From the NCBI GenBank assembly GCA_020060235.1, contig JAGVAO010000195.1:1-46378 (forward strand): a stretch of 46,378 bases of DNA, given 5' to 3'. The stretch is from Anaerolineales bacterium (lineage in GTDB: Bacteria > Chloroflexota > Anaerolineae > Anaerolineales > Villigracilaceae). Positions 39,541 to 46,378 of the stretch are shown here, in pieces. Positions within the stretch are counted from its first letter, which is position 1. Every line of letters starts with the position of its first letter. Position numbers and translations under genes: made by a program. The notes beneath the pieces were generated by a model, which saw only the letters and a program-made list of their open reading frames with translations, was not told where the DNA came from and did not search any database.

Positions 39541-41343
39541 TCACGGCCCTGAACAGTAAGCGGTGCTGCCCAAAATAACCCACCAACAGCCATTATTGGA
39601 CTGCGCGTTGCATGTGGACTGGCTGGTGAACTGACAGCAGAAACACTGGTCAGGGGGCGGCGGCGGGGTCGGCGTCGGACAGGACGGAACATAGACCGTC
39701 TTTGTCTTACACTCATGCATCAAGAATGACTGCGGGCGGCAATACCTGGGGCCTACATAGGCAAAACCGGGCGGACAAAACGGCAGTGGGGAATCGGTTT
39801 CGCAGCAGTCATCATCCGGGTTATAAGTAAAACCATCCCAACACTCGCGCGGACATTCGGGGTCATCCGCCAGGGCGGGAATCATACAGCGAGAGGTCGG
39901 CCAGCACAGGTCGTAAGAAGGCACATACATTAATCCTGCCGGGCAGTCTGTTCCAGTTGCCGGGGGAACACAGCCAACTTCCGTAAATACATATCCGTGC
40001 GGGCAGTCGCCGCCTTCGCCTGGCGCGGGCAGGGTATGGTCGCAGGTCTCAGTATCGGGGTTATAGAAATAGCCGTCCGGGCAGGTTGGGCTGGGTGCCA
40101 ATAGCAGGCCGGTAAAATTCCGGCAAACTTCAATTTCAACATTGGTATTCTGGGATAGCGGCGACCCGTAACAGCCAATCCGGTCTGGCGCATAGGGAGC
40201 GCAGGTCAGGGGTGTGCCTGCGGCGCTGACCGTGAAGGAGTAATCGTCCAGTTCGTCGGCGGGCATATTGAGGTGGATGTTGACTCCCGTGCGCTGGTCC
40301 TTGCCGCGGTCTTCGCAGTAGGCAGTGACGTCGAATCCCCAATTCGGGTCTGACGGATTGGGCGTGTCATCAAAAACAGGCACTTCGCACATTGGCGGCG
40401 GGGCCTGGCCGGTCAGCACACAGCGAAAGCCCAGGTTGGGGGCATGTTTTTCGGGTTCGAGCGCAAAGCGCGCATCGGGGCGCACTTCCAAGGGGGTGCT
40501 GTCATAGCCGCCGCCACGATAAACATGCTGCGCACCGGTTGCCGGGCCTTGCGGGTTAGCGGGCGGCGAAACCGGGTAATAATCCTTGTCGTACCAGTCC
40601 CCAACCCACTCAAAAGCATTGCCCGACATATCGAGCAAGTTGAAGGGGCTGATGCCAAGCGGGTAGGTACGCACCAGCGCAGGCTCGACCGGGTCGAGGC
40701 AATTGTTGAAGTTGAGCAAATCGCAGGTCGGGTCTTCGTCGCCCCAGGGGAAGATTTTCTGTGTATCGGTTGCAAGTGCCGGACCATGGGCGGCTTTTTC
40801 CCACTCGGCTTCGGTTGGCAGGCGGGCGTCAATCCAGTTGCAGTAGACCGCCGCCTGCTCCCAATTGACCCCCGTGACAGGCGCATTGGCAAAAGCCTGA
40901 TTTTCGTACCAGTAGGGAATTTTGTCGTAGCGGGCGGGCAGCACGCATTCCCCGGCGGCAACACAGGCGGCATATTGCTGGTTGGTGACTTCGGCCTGGT
41001 GAATCCAGAACCCGTCCAGGGAAACAACGTGGGCAGGGGTGTCGTCGCCGCCCTCCGGGCGGTCGCGTCCCATCACAAATTCCCCGGCAGGGACGTAGAC
41101 AAATTCGCTGAAATCGAACCATTTGATGGTCGAGCCGGTGACCGGCTGCACGTCTGTCAACCCCGCCGGGGTATCCCCGACAGGCTGTGATTCAGCAGTC
41201 TGTGGAATTTCAGCCTCGGTCGGCAGGGATTCCGGCTCCACCGGGCTGGGCGGTTCGACGCCTGGCAGGGCACAGGCCAGCATGACCAGAAATAGTACCA
41301 CTCCCACAAAGAGCGGGAGTGTCATAGCGGGACTTTTTCTCAT
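39541..41343 (-). CDS. Cys-rich FGE-fold (SUMF1-like) lipoprotein
   Basis: The 600-residue protein has a lipoprotein signal with lipobox VMLAC (Cys24), a Pro/Glu-rich linker, an FGE-sulfatase-type domain (about 81-311) and a Cys-rich tail. The FGE-type domain shows FVYVPAGEFVMG, ARLPTEAEWEKAA, LLDMSGNAFEWVGDWYD, VYRGGGYDS and NLGFRC. The catalytic Cys pair of true formylglycine-generating enzymes is missing, so a binding or structural role is likely. The tail (320-600) contains at least five modules like CPDGYFYNPDTETC and CPPGFAYVGPRYC. The start at 41343 follows a strong AAGGAGG. Confidence 0.88.
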   Translation of the reverse strand: MRKSPAMTLPLFVGVVLFLVMLACALPGVEPPSPVEPESLPTEAEIPQTAESQPVGDTPAGLTDVQPVTGSTIKWFDFSEFVYVPAGEFVMGRDRPEGGDDTPAHVVSLDGFWIHQAEVTNQQYAACVAAGECVLPARYDKIPYWYENQAFANAPVTGVNWEQAAVYCNWIDARLPTEAEWEKAAHGPALATDTQKIFPWGDEDPTCDLLNFNNCLDPVEPALVRTYPLGISPFNLLDMSGNAFEWVGDWYDKDYYPVSPPANPQGPATGAQHVYRGGGYDSTPLEVRPDARFALEPEKHAPNLGFRCVLTGQAPPPMCEVPVFDDTPNPSDPNWGFDVTAYCEDRGKDQRTGVNIHLNMPADELDDYSFTVSAAGTPLTCAPYAPDRIGCYGSPLSQNTNVEIEVCRNFTGLLLAPSPTCPDGYFYNPDTETCDHTLPAPGEGGDCPHGYVFTEVGCVPPATGTDCPAGLMYVPSYDLCWPTSRCMIPALADDPECPRECWDGFTYNPDDDCCETDSPLPFCPPGFAYVGPRYCRPQSFLMHECKTKTVYVPSCPTPTPPPPPDQCFCCQFTSQSTCNAQSNNGCWWVILGSTAYCSGP

Positions 41344-41381
41344 GGCTTCCTCCTTGTGCGTTCGTCGCCAGGAGGGCGTAA

Positions 41382-41408
41382 AAAAAGCCCTGCGCAACAG
41401 GGCTTTTT
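41382..41408 (-). terminator. Intrinsic terminator between rimO and the FGE-fold gene
   Basis: AAAAAGCCCTG and CAGGGCTTTTT pair perfectly around five bases; on the minus strand the stem runs into a T-rich tail. It ends the rodZ-rimO transcript, but also lies only about 38 nt before the FGE-fold start codon, inside the leader if the promoter at 41462-41470 is used. Confidence 0.85.
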
Positions 41409-41461
41409 CGTTGATGTTATCAAGTTGATGCGCCCGGCTTGCGGCGTCAGGTTACATCACC

Positions 41462-41470
41462 ATTATAGCA
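41462..41470 (-). promoter_or_regulatory. Extended -10 promoter at the end of rimO
   Basis: The minus strand reads TGCTATAAT across the rimO stop region (hexamer 41462-41467). It would give the FGE-fold gene a leader of about 110 nt that contains the terminator at 41382-41408 and the small palindrome TTGATGTTATCAA (41411-41423). Confidence 0.4.
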
Positions 41471-42872
41471 ATTCCCGATTTGGATTTCCATCCCCAAAAT
41501 TCATTACAGCAGGCAGGGGCAGGATGTTAAGCCCGACAGGCACGCCGGTCAGGTCATAGGCAAATCCTCCGGTGATGCGGATGGGGACAATTTCACCGAG
41601 CGACAATTCGCCGTCGACCACCACCAGGCCGTCCACTTCGGGCGCGTCGCGGTACGAACGGCCAACCGTAATTCCGTTATCGTAGGCATCCATAAGGACA
41701 TCCAAGGTTTGGCCGACATAGGACTGGTTAATTTCGAGCGAAATCGCCTGTTGGAGTTCCATCAGGCGGTTATAGCGCTCTTCCTTGACCTCGGCGGGAA
41801 CCGGGTCGCCAAGCGCCTCGGAACTCGTACCCGGCTCAAAGGAAAACTGGAAGGCCCCGGCGCGGTCAAAGCGGGTTTGTTCAACAAAATCGTACAGGGC
41901 CTGGAACTCTTCCTCCGTCTCGCCGGGGTAACCGACAATAAAGGTTGTCCGAATTGCCAGGCGTTGCGGCTTGTCGTTGAACGCAGCGCGCATCTTGTCG
42001 AGGGTCTTATGCACCCATTCGATATTGGACGGGCGCTTCATGCGGTACAGCGTCTTGGGGTGGGCGTGCTGGAGCGGCATATCGAGATAAGGCAAGATTT
42101 GCTTGCGGCTGGCCATGACTTCAATCAGGCGGTCGGTCACATAGCCGGGATATGCGTACATGATGCGAATCCAGTCCATATCCGGCACCGAATCGGTCAA
42201 CTGCTCGAGCAGGACGGCCAGGCCGTCTTTCAGCCCCAGGTCGTGACCGTAATCGGTGGTGTCCTGCGCAATCAGGATGAGTTCGCGCACGCCGCTGTCG
42301 CGCAAGACGCGCGCCTCGTGGATAATATTTTCCACCGGGCGGCTGACCGCCGTGCCCTTGATGAGCGGAATGGCACAGAAGGCACACGGGCGGCGGCAGC
42401 CATCGGCCACTTTCAGGTAGGCGCTTGGCCCTTCCACCGCCACGCGCAGGGTATTGCCTTCGTCGCGGCCAACGGTTGGCGCTTCTGGCAAGTGATACAG
42501 CGTGCCGGGATGGTTGCCCTTGCGCAACTTCTTAACCACATCCACAATATCCATCCAGCGGCGGGTGCCAATCACCCCGTCGATGCCGCGAACCTTCTGG
42601 GCTACTTCCACCCCGTAGCGCTGGGTCAGGCATCCGGCGGCAATCAGCAACTGGTCGCGGCGTTTTTCGCGCGCCAGGTCGCGCAAAGCCTTGAAAGATT
42701 CTTCCTTGGCTGGGCCAATAAACCCGCAGGTGTTGACAATCAGGACGCTGGCCTGCGAAGCCTTCGGGACACTGCGATACCCTTCATTGGAGAGCAATTG
42801 CGCCATCGAGTCTGAGTCAACGGTATTTTTGGCGCATCCGAGTGAGACGAGATAAAAGGTTTTGCGATTCAT
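41463..42872 (-). CDS. rimO: Ribosomal protein S12 methylthiotransferase RimO
   Basis: The 469-residue radical-SAM enzyme adds a methylthio group to an Asp of ribosomal protein S12. The N-terminal UPF0004 domain has Cys13 (SLGCAKN), Cys49 (VNTCGFI) and Cys81 (AAGCLTQRY). The radical-SAM cluster motif is Cys159-x3-Cys163-x2-Cys166 (DGCRRPCAFCAIP). The TRAM domain is C-terminal. SLGCAKN and the DGCxxxCxFC context favour RimO over MiaB. It starts one base after the rodZ-like stop, so translation is coupled. Confidence 0.95.
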   Translation of the reverse strand: MNRKTFYLVSLGCAKNTVDSDSMAQLLSNEGYRSVPKASQASVLIVNTCGFIGPAKEESFKALRDLAREKRRDQLLIAAGCLTQRYGVEVAQKVRGIDGVIGTRRWMDIVDVVKKLRKGNHPGTLYHLPEAPTVGRDEGNTLRVAVEGPSAYLKVADGCRRPCAFCAIPLIKGTAVSRPVENIIHEARVLRDSGVRELILIAQDTTDYGHDLGLKDGLAVLLEQLTDSVPDMDWIRIMYAYPGYVTDRLIEVMASRKQILPYLDMPLQHAHPKTLYRMKRPSNIEWVHKTLDKMRAAFNDKPQRLAIRTTFIVGYPGETEEEFQALYDFVEQTRFDRAGAFQFSFEPGTSSEALGDPVPAEVKEERYNRLMELQQAISLEINQSYVGQTLDVLMDAYDNGITVGRSYRDAPEVDGLVVVDGELSLGEIVPIRITGGFAYDLTGVPVGLNILPLPAVMNFGDGNPNRELL

Positions 42873-42873
42873 T

Positions 42874-44226
42874 TTATGGGATTTCCGTTAAAGTTGGGGT
42901 AAGGGTTATCGTCGGCGTGGCCGTCGCCTGGAAGCGCGGCGTTTCGGTCGGTGTGGGAGTCACCGTCGCCGTCGGGGTCTGGATTCCGTCGAAGGTGTAA
43001 ATGCGGTTGACCACCTGGCCGGGGTCGCCCATCAGGCCGAAATCGAACTGGTTATAGATGACCTGCACCGCCCCACCGTTGGCGACCAGCACCTCGATAC
43101 GCTCACGGGCGTCGAAGGTCAGGGCCGCGCCGGGAGCAAAGCGTCCTTCCCGAACCACCTCCCCATCGACAAGGACGCGCAGGAAAACGCGCTCGCGCAA
43201 AATCAGGGTCACTTGCAGCAACGACCCCGGACTAAATTCCGTCACCTCGACCTCAGCAGTCGGCTCGTCATCCAGGCCGGGCAACGGTATGCCTATCTCC
43301 TCGATGCTGGTCGGGATTGCCTCCAGCGTGGGCGTCTCGACGCCTTCGGGGGTGGCCAGCAAAACGTCCGAAATAGAGGGCGCCTGGCTGTCGTCTTCCA
43401 ATGCTTCTTCCTGCGTCTGGATGATGCGGGTTGCTCCCCACAGCACCAGCAGTGTGATGCTGACGACCATGACCACGCCAAAAAACAGGTCGGGGCTAAA
43501 CAGGTTGCGCAGCCAGAGCGGCAGCGCCCAGCGGCGGCGCGCGGCAGGACGGACAACCTCGGGCTGGCGCTCTGCGCGGCGGGCTTGCAGGCCCTCGGCA
43601 AAACGCAGCAACATCGCTTCGCCGTTCAAATCGAGAAAGTTGGCGTAGGTGTTCAACATCCCACGCGCCTGGACGGGCGAGGCCAGGCTGTCGAAATCAC
43701 CCTGCTCGATGCGCTGTAAGTTGGCCTTACGGACGCGGGTATGACGCTCGATTTCTTCCAGCGTCAGGCCGAGCAGTTCGCGCCGCTGGCCCAGCGAAAA
43801 ACCAATCTGGCGAAATATCAAATCGGAAGGCTGGAGGTCGACCGTCTCGAGCGGCTGTTCGGGCATTCCCTGCGCTTCGTCGAGCGGAAACTCGTCCGCT
43901 GCGGGCAGGATTTCCGGTTGCGGTTCCGGCTCAGGTTCTGGAACAGGCTCAGGGGCGGGTTCGGATTCAGGCTCGGGCTGCGGAATCGGCTCGGGGTCGG
44001 CAACCGCCGGGGCGGGGTTTGACAGGCTGGCAAAATCCAACCCCAAAAACTCGGCATAAGAACGCAAAAATCCGCGCGCCTGCACCGCAGACGGCATCAT
44101 CGACAGGTCGTCGGCCTCCATCGCTTCGACGTAATAACTGCGAATGCGGGTGGCCTGCACGACCTGGGCAATGCTCAGTTTGCGGGCTTCTCGCGCCGCG
44201 CGGAGTTGTTCACCAGGAGTAGGCAT
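42874..44226 (-). CDS. RodZ-like membrane protein with two helix-turn-helix domains
   Basis: The 450-residue protein has two HTH_25-type domains: residues 5-66 (GEQLRAAREARKLSIAQVV) and 141-205 (GFSLGQRRELLGLTLEEIE). A Pro/Glu repeat linker (about 70-130) separates them. One membrane helix follows (about 246-265), then a DUF4115-like C-terminal domain (about 325-420; FLRVLVDGEVVREGRFAPG) and a Thr/Pro-rich tail. RodZ normally has a single HTH and anchors MreB for rod shape. The duplicated HTH could bridge two filaments or bind DNA. It is cotranscribed with rimO. Confidence 0.9.
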   Translation of the reverse strand: MPTPGEQLRAAREARKLSIAQVVQATRIRSYYVEAMEADDLSMMPSAVQARGFLRSYAEFLGLDFASLSNPAPAVADPEPIPQPEPESEPAPEPVPEPEPEPQPEILPAADEFPLDEAQGMPEQPLETVDLQPSDLIFRQIGFSLGQRRELLGLTLEEIERHTRVRKANLQRIEQGDFDSLASPVQARGMLNTYANFLDLNGEAMLLRFAEGLQARRAERQPEVVRPAARRRWALPLWLRNLFSPDLFFGVVMVVSITLLVLWGATRIIQTQEEALEDDSQAPSISDVLLATPEGVETPTLEAIPTSIEEIGIPLPGLDDEPTAEVEVTEFSPGSLLQVTLILRERVFLRVLVDGEVVREGRFAPGAALTFDARERIEVLVANGGAVQVIYNQFDFGLMGDPGQVVNRIYTFDGIQTPTATVTPTPTETPRFQATATPTITLTPTLTEIP

Positions 44227-44244
44227 AAAGGGTGTTTAAAGAAA

Positions 44245-44285
44245 CATCACCGATGCCCCCATTGTACCGGGTTTAATCGGTGATG
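44245..44285. promoter_or_regulatory. Inverted repeat around the rodZ-rimO promoter
   Basis: CATCACCGAT (44245-44254) and ATCGGTGATG (44276-44285) are exact reverse complements with a 21-bp spacer. The spacer holds a minus-strand TACAAT (44261-44266) about 35 nt before the rodZ-like ATG. The palindrome therefore brackets the likely -10 element. It may be an operator, or a weak terminator of rplI, though a clear T-run is lacking. Confidence 0.5.
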
Positions 44286-44305
44286 CGTTCGGTCTTGCAG
44301 AAAAG

Positions 44306-44893
44306 TTAGGCTTCGGCAGGCGGTTCTTCGACAGGGGCCTCGTCCGCTGCTTCGGCGGCGGGGGCTTCCTCGACCGGCGCAGGCTGCTCGGCTTCAACAG
44401 CAACCGGGGCGGCCTCGACGTCGGCTTCCTGTTCGAGCGGGTTGGCTTCGCCTTCGCGATAGACCACTACCTGAACTTCGGGAACCAGGTCGAGCGTCAG
44501 GCGGATGTAGGCGGTGTATTCGCCCAGTTCGCGCACCGATTGCAGGTCGACCTGCTGGCGCTTGACTTCGACGCCGGTCTTTTCTTTCAGCGCATCGGCA
44601 ACGTCCTGGCTGGTGACCGAGCCGTACAACTTGCCAGTCTCACCGGCTTTGACAGCAAAGGCCAGCGCAACGTCCTTCAACACTTCGGCCACTGCACTCA
44701 TTTCCTTGTTCAGCGCAGCGCGGCGTTTGGTGGCTTCATCGCGGATTTTATCAGCCTGGCGCAAGGCGCCGGGGGTGGCCAGCACCGCCAGGCCCTGCGG
44801 GAGCAGGAAGTTGCGGCCATAGCCGTCAGCAACCTTTTTGATGTCGCCGGCCCGGCCCAGTTTGTAAACGTCCTTAATCAGCATTACTTTCAT
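44306..44893 (-). CDS. rplI: Ribosomal protein bL9 with an acidic C-terminal tail
   Basis: The 195-residue protein begins [30 protein letters not shown], given here as the L9 N-domain signature VxLGxxGDxxxVxxGYxRNxLxP. It is longer than the usual 148 residues because of a tail of about 45 residues rich in Glu, Ala and Pro (for example [18 protein letters not shown]). The start at 44893 is set by the conserved N-terminus. It has no rpsF/ssb/rpsR neighbours, which usually accompany rplI. It is transcribed from a strong promoter through a leader that contains a terminator-like hairpin. Confidence 0.96.
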   Translation of the reverse strand: MKVMLIKDVYKLGRAGDIKKVADGYGRNFLLPQGLAVLATPGALRQADKIRDEATKRRAALNKEMSAVAEVLKDVALAFAVKAGETGKLYGSVTSQDVADALKEKTGVEVKRQQVDLQSVRELGEYTAYIRLTLDLVPEVQVVVYREGEANPLEQEADVEAAPVAVEAEQPAPVEEAPAAEAADEAPVEEPPAEA

Positions 44894-44916
44894 GTTTTTT
44901 CTAAGCCCTTTCGTGG

Positions 44917-44948
44917 CAAAAAAATTAGAGCGAAGGGTACAACGCTCT
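44917..44948 (-). terminator. Terminator-like hairpin in the rplI leader (possible attenuator)
   Basis: On the minus strand AGAGCG (44943-44948) pairs with CGCTCT (44927-44932) around TTGTACCCTT and is followed by AATTTTTTT. It lies between the promoter at 44958-44986 and the rplI ATG, so unless prevented from forming it would end the transcript early. This is the geometry of an attenuator. Confidence 0.6.
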
Positions 44949-44957
44949 TGGGCTGTG

Positions 44958-44986
44958 ATTTTACCAAAGGCAGGGCAGGGAGTCAA
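44958..44986 (-). promoter_or_regulatory. Sigma-70-type promoter of rplI
   Basis: On the minus strand TTGACT (44981-44986) and TAAAAT (44958-44963) are spaced exactly 17 bp. Transcription would start near 44951, giving a leader of about 58 nt. Confidence 0.8.
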
Positions 44987-45060
44987 TCTTGGGTTTTCAC
45001 CCACGTTTTTGCAATTAAAAAACCTCCCGGTTTTTGGTACACTATAAAAAAGGAGGCAGA

Positions 45061-45456
45061 ATGGATGACCGTAGGAAAATCCCCCGCAAGTACCTGATGG
45101 TGTACTCACGTGTCTTTGACCGCGAAACCGGCAAAATCCTCGGCTACCTCTCCGACATGAACCAGATGGGCGCAATGATTATCAGCGACGACCCGCTGCC
45201 CGAAGGCAATGTACTCGCCCTGCGATTCGACCTGCCCGACCCGCTGCACTTCGCCACCGACCACCTGAACATGAAAGCCCGTGTCGCCTGGTGCCAGCCC
45301 GACATCGACCCCGCCTTTTACAACATCGGCTTCCAGTTTGGCACGGTCACCGCCGAACAATTAAAAATCATCGAAGCCATGGTCGATTTGTACGAATTCC
45401 GGCGCGACATCCCGCAATACCCGCCCTCGCCCAACTCGCTGCTCGACGAAATGTAA
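45061..45456 (+). CDS. PilZ-domain protein (c-di-GMP receptor candidate)
   Basis: The 131-residue protein is a single PilZ domain. The RxxxR motif is present (Arg5 to Arg9 in [11 protein letters not shown]), and the second motif reads DMNQMG, where Asn replaces the usual Ser of (D/N)xSxxG. Binding of c-di-GMP is likely but not certain. The start at 45061 is fixed by a strong AAGGAGG; an upstream in-frame ATG lies before this site. Given three GGDEF proteins and one HD-GYP protein in this window, it is a natural read-out of c-di-GMP. Confidence 0.88.
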   Translation: MDDRRKIPRKYLMVYSRVFDRETGKILGYLSDMNQMGAMIISDDPLPEGNVLALRFDLPDPLHFATDHLNMKARVAWCQPDIDPAFYNIGFQFGTVTAEQLKIIEAMVDLYEFRRDIPQYPPSPNSLLDEM

Positions 45457-45477
45457 ACCCATCCCAGCCGAAAATCC

Positions 45478-46005
45478 ATGCGCCCCATCCCAGAATCGTA
45501 CTGGGTCTTGCCCGGCCAATTGCTGGCCGGGGAATACCCGTCCACATTGCACAGCCCGCAGCGCGCCCGCGCCCGAATTGCCGCATTCCTGCAAGCCGGG
45601 TTCGATAACTTTATCGACCTGACCAGCCCCGGCGAACTGCCTCCCTACGAAGCCCTGCTCAGGCAAGAAGCCGCTGAGTTTGGCAAAACTGTCCAGTACC
45701 GGCGCTTCCCGATTGGCGATTACGGCCTGCCCACGCCCGAACAAATGCAAACCATCCTCGACCACATCGCCCAGTCGCTGGCCCAAAACCACAAAATCTA
45801 CCTGCATTGCCAGGGCGGAATCGGCCGTACCGGAACCGTCGTCGGCTGCTGGCTCGTTGGCCAGGGGCTGGACGGTCAACAGGCGCTGGCCCAACTGTCC
45901 GCTTGGTGGCGCGGCGTACCCAAATCAGCGTTCCACCCCCACTCCCCCGAAACCCGACAACAGGAAGACTTCGTGCGCAACTGGCGCGCAGGCCGGCAGC
46001 CATGA
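45478..46005 (+). CDS. Dual-specificity/tyrosine-phosphatase-family protein
   Basis: The 175-residue protein has the CX5R phosphatase loop LHCQGGIGRTG, with nucleophile Cys111 and Arg117, and a probable general acid Asp81 (FPIGDYGLP). The fold matches small dual-specificity or atypical protein-tyrosine phosphatases. The substrate is unknown. It starts 21 bp after the PilZ gene and its TGA overlaps the ATG of the next methyltransferase gene (ATGA), so the three are likely one operon. Confidence 0.93.
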   Translation: MRPIPESYWVLPGQLLAGEYPSTLHSPQRARARIAAFLQAGFDNFIDLTSPGELPPYEALLRQEAAEFGKTVQYRRFPIGDYGLPTPEQMQTILDHIAQSLAQNHKIYLHCQGGIGRTGTVVGCWLVGQGLDGQQALAQLSAWWRGVPKSAFHPHSPETRQQEDFVRNWRAGRQP

Positions 46006-46378
46006 ACTGGCACGCCCGCTACCAACAGCAAGCCCGCTGGACAAAGAACACCCGCGATTACCTGTTTAAACGCGCCGGGGTCGATTCGGCCAAACGGGTT
46101 TTGGAAGTCGGCTGCGGCACGGGCGCGTTATGGGAGCATTTGCCCCTCCCGCCCGGCGCATCGGCGCACGGCCTGGACCTGAACCTGGATTCCGCCAAAC
46201 TGGCCGCCGCCAACGCCCCCGGCTTGCTGGCTGTCAACGCCGCCGGGGAATTTTTGCCTTACCCCTCGACCAGTTTCGACCTGGTGTTTTGCCACTACCT
46301 TTTGCTATGGGTTAAAAATCCCGCGCACATCCTGCGCGAAATGGCGCGGGTTGCGCGCCCCGGCGGTGCCGTGCTGGC
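46002..46378 (+). CDS. Class I SAM-dependent methyltransferase (N-terminal part)
   Basis: The frame is open to the right edge, so about 125 residues are visible. It reads MNWHARYQQQARWTK, then motif I VLEVGCGTG (about 37-45), a later GLDLNLDSAKLAAAN (motif II region), and FDLVFCHYLLLWV with AHILREMARVARPGG. This is the Methyltransf_11 type, which acts on small molecules or lipids. It overlaps the phosphatase gene by 4 bp. The substrate is unknown. Confidence 0.93.
   Translation, partial: MNWHARYQQQARWTKNTRDYLFKRAGVDSAKRVLEVGCGTGALWEHLPLPPGASAHGLDLNLDSAKLAAANAPGLLAVNAAGEFLPYPSTSFDLVFCHYLLLWVKNPAHILREMARVARPGGAVL

Noticed and set aside
39541-41343. Active formylglycine-generating enzyme (sulfatase maturation)
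   Set aside because: The C-terminal active-site Cys pair of FGE is absent from the region VYRGGGYDS to NLGFRC, and there is no sulfatase gene nearby.
41463-42872. MiaB (tRNA methylthiotransferase) instead of RimO
   Set aside because: SLGCAKN at the N-terminus and the DGCRRPCAFC context match RimO; MiaB has a different N-terminal pattern.
1-46378. CRISPR array, rRNA, tRNA, prophage or complete insertion sequence
   Set aside because: No regularly spaced direct repeats, no rRNA or tRNA signatures and no integrase or transposase were seen when reading both strands; only short non-coding repeats are present.

Overview
The window looks like a piece of a Chloroflexota chromosome, most likely class Anaerolineae. 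This is inferred from gene content and protein style: secreted lipoproteins with Thr/Pro/Glu-rich linkers, tandem FAS1 domains, a RodZ-like protein with two helix-turn-helix domains, a DnaE with a long Pro-rich linker and extra C-terminal domain, an Asp23-NusB pair, and many c-di-GMP proteins. Most of it is GC-rich housekeeping sequence. I saw no rRNA, tRNA, CRISPR array, integrase or intact insertion sequence.

Layout. 1-1777: end of pdxS, then pdxT (PLP synthesis) and a GNAT-like protein. 1791-5620 (minus): a 7TM-PAS-GGDEF cyclase, the biotin transporter subunit bioY, and a cyclic-2,3-diphosphoglycerate-synthetase-like GTPase with a long structured leader. 5990-9085: a small unknown protein, fmt and glpK. 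9167-10620 (minus): a DinB/MDMPI-type protein overlapped by its TetR regulator, with a clear palindromic operator. 10754-12661: divergent lipoproteins (lectin-like, FAS1). 12749-15322 (minus): MazG-like, lipid-kinase-like and GAF-GGDEF genes. 15452-17671: an SDR plus FAD oxidase pair resembling DprE2/DprE1. 17737-18915 (minus): two membrane proteins. 18975-20540: enoyl-CoA hydratase and an AAC(3)-fold acetyltransferase. 20589-22584 (minus): an AT-richer NYN nuclease-like gene with a structured leader and a Schlafen/AlbA_2 gene, placed directly after dnaE (22596-26519).

26770-28938: an AT-rich membrane protein, a small membrane protein and L-threonine aldolase. 28942-33644 (minus): a translationally coupled HD-GYP phosphodiesterase and GGDEF cyclase. 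33732-35923: a membrane-fused spermidine-synthase-like protein overlapping a DUF1461 protein. 36124-39537: fabG, Asp23, nusB, amidase, thioesterase. 39541-44893 (minus): a Cys-rich FGE-fold lipoprotein, rimO, rodZ-like and rplI. 45061 to the end: PilZ protein, dual-specificity-type phosphatase and a truncated methyltransferase.

Themes. Three GGDEF proteins, one HD-GYP protein and one PilZ receptor put c-di-GMP synthesis, breakdown and sensing in one window. Several genes have a -10-like hexamer 6-8 nt before the ATG and no Shine-Dalgarno, suggesting leaderless mRNAs. Three genes (NYN, FGE-like, rplI) carry terminator-like hairpins between a likely promoter and the start codon. Two families of palindromic dispersed repeats occur twice each. 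The most promising candidates for something new are the NYN-gene leader with its Schlafen-like neighbour, and the roughly 240-nt structured leader of the GTPase gene.
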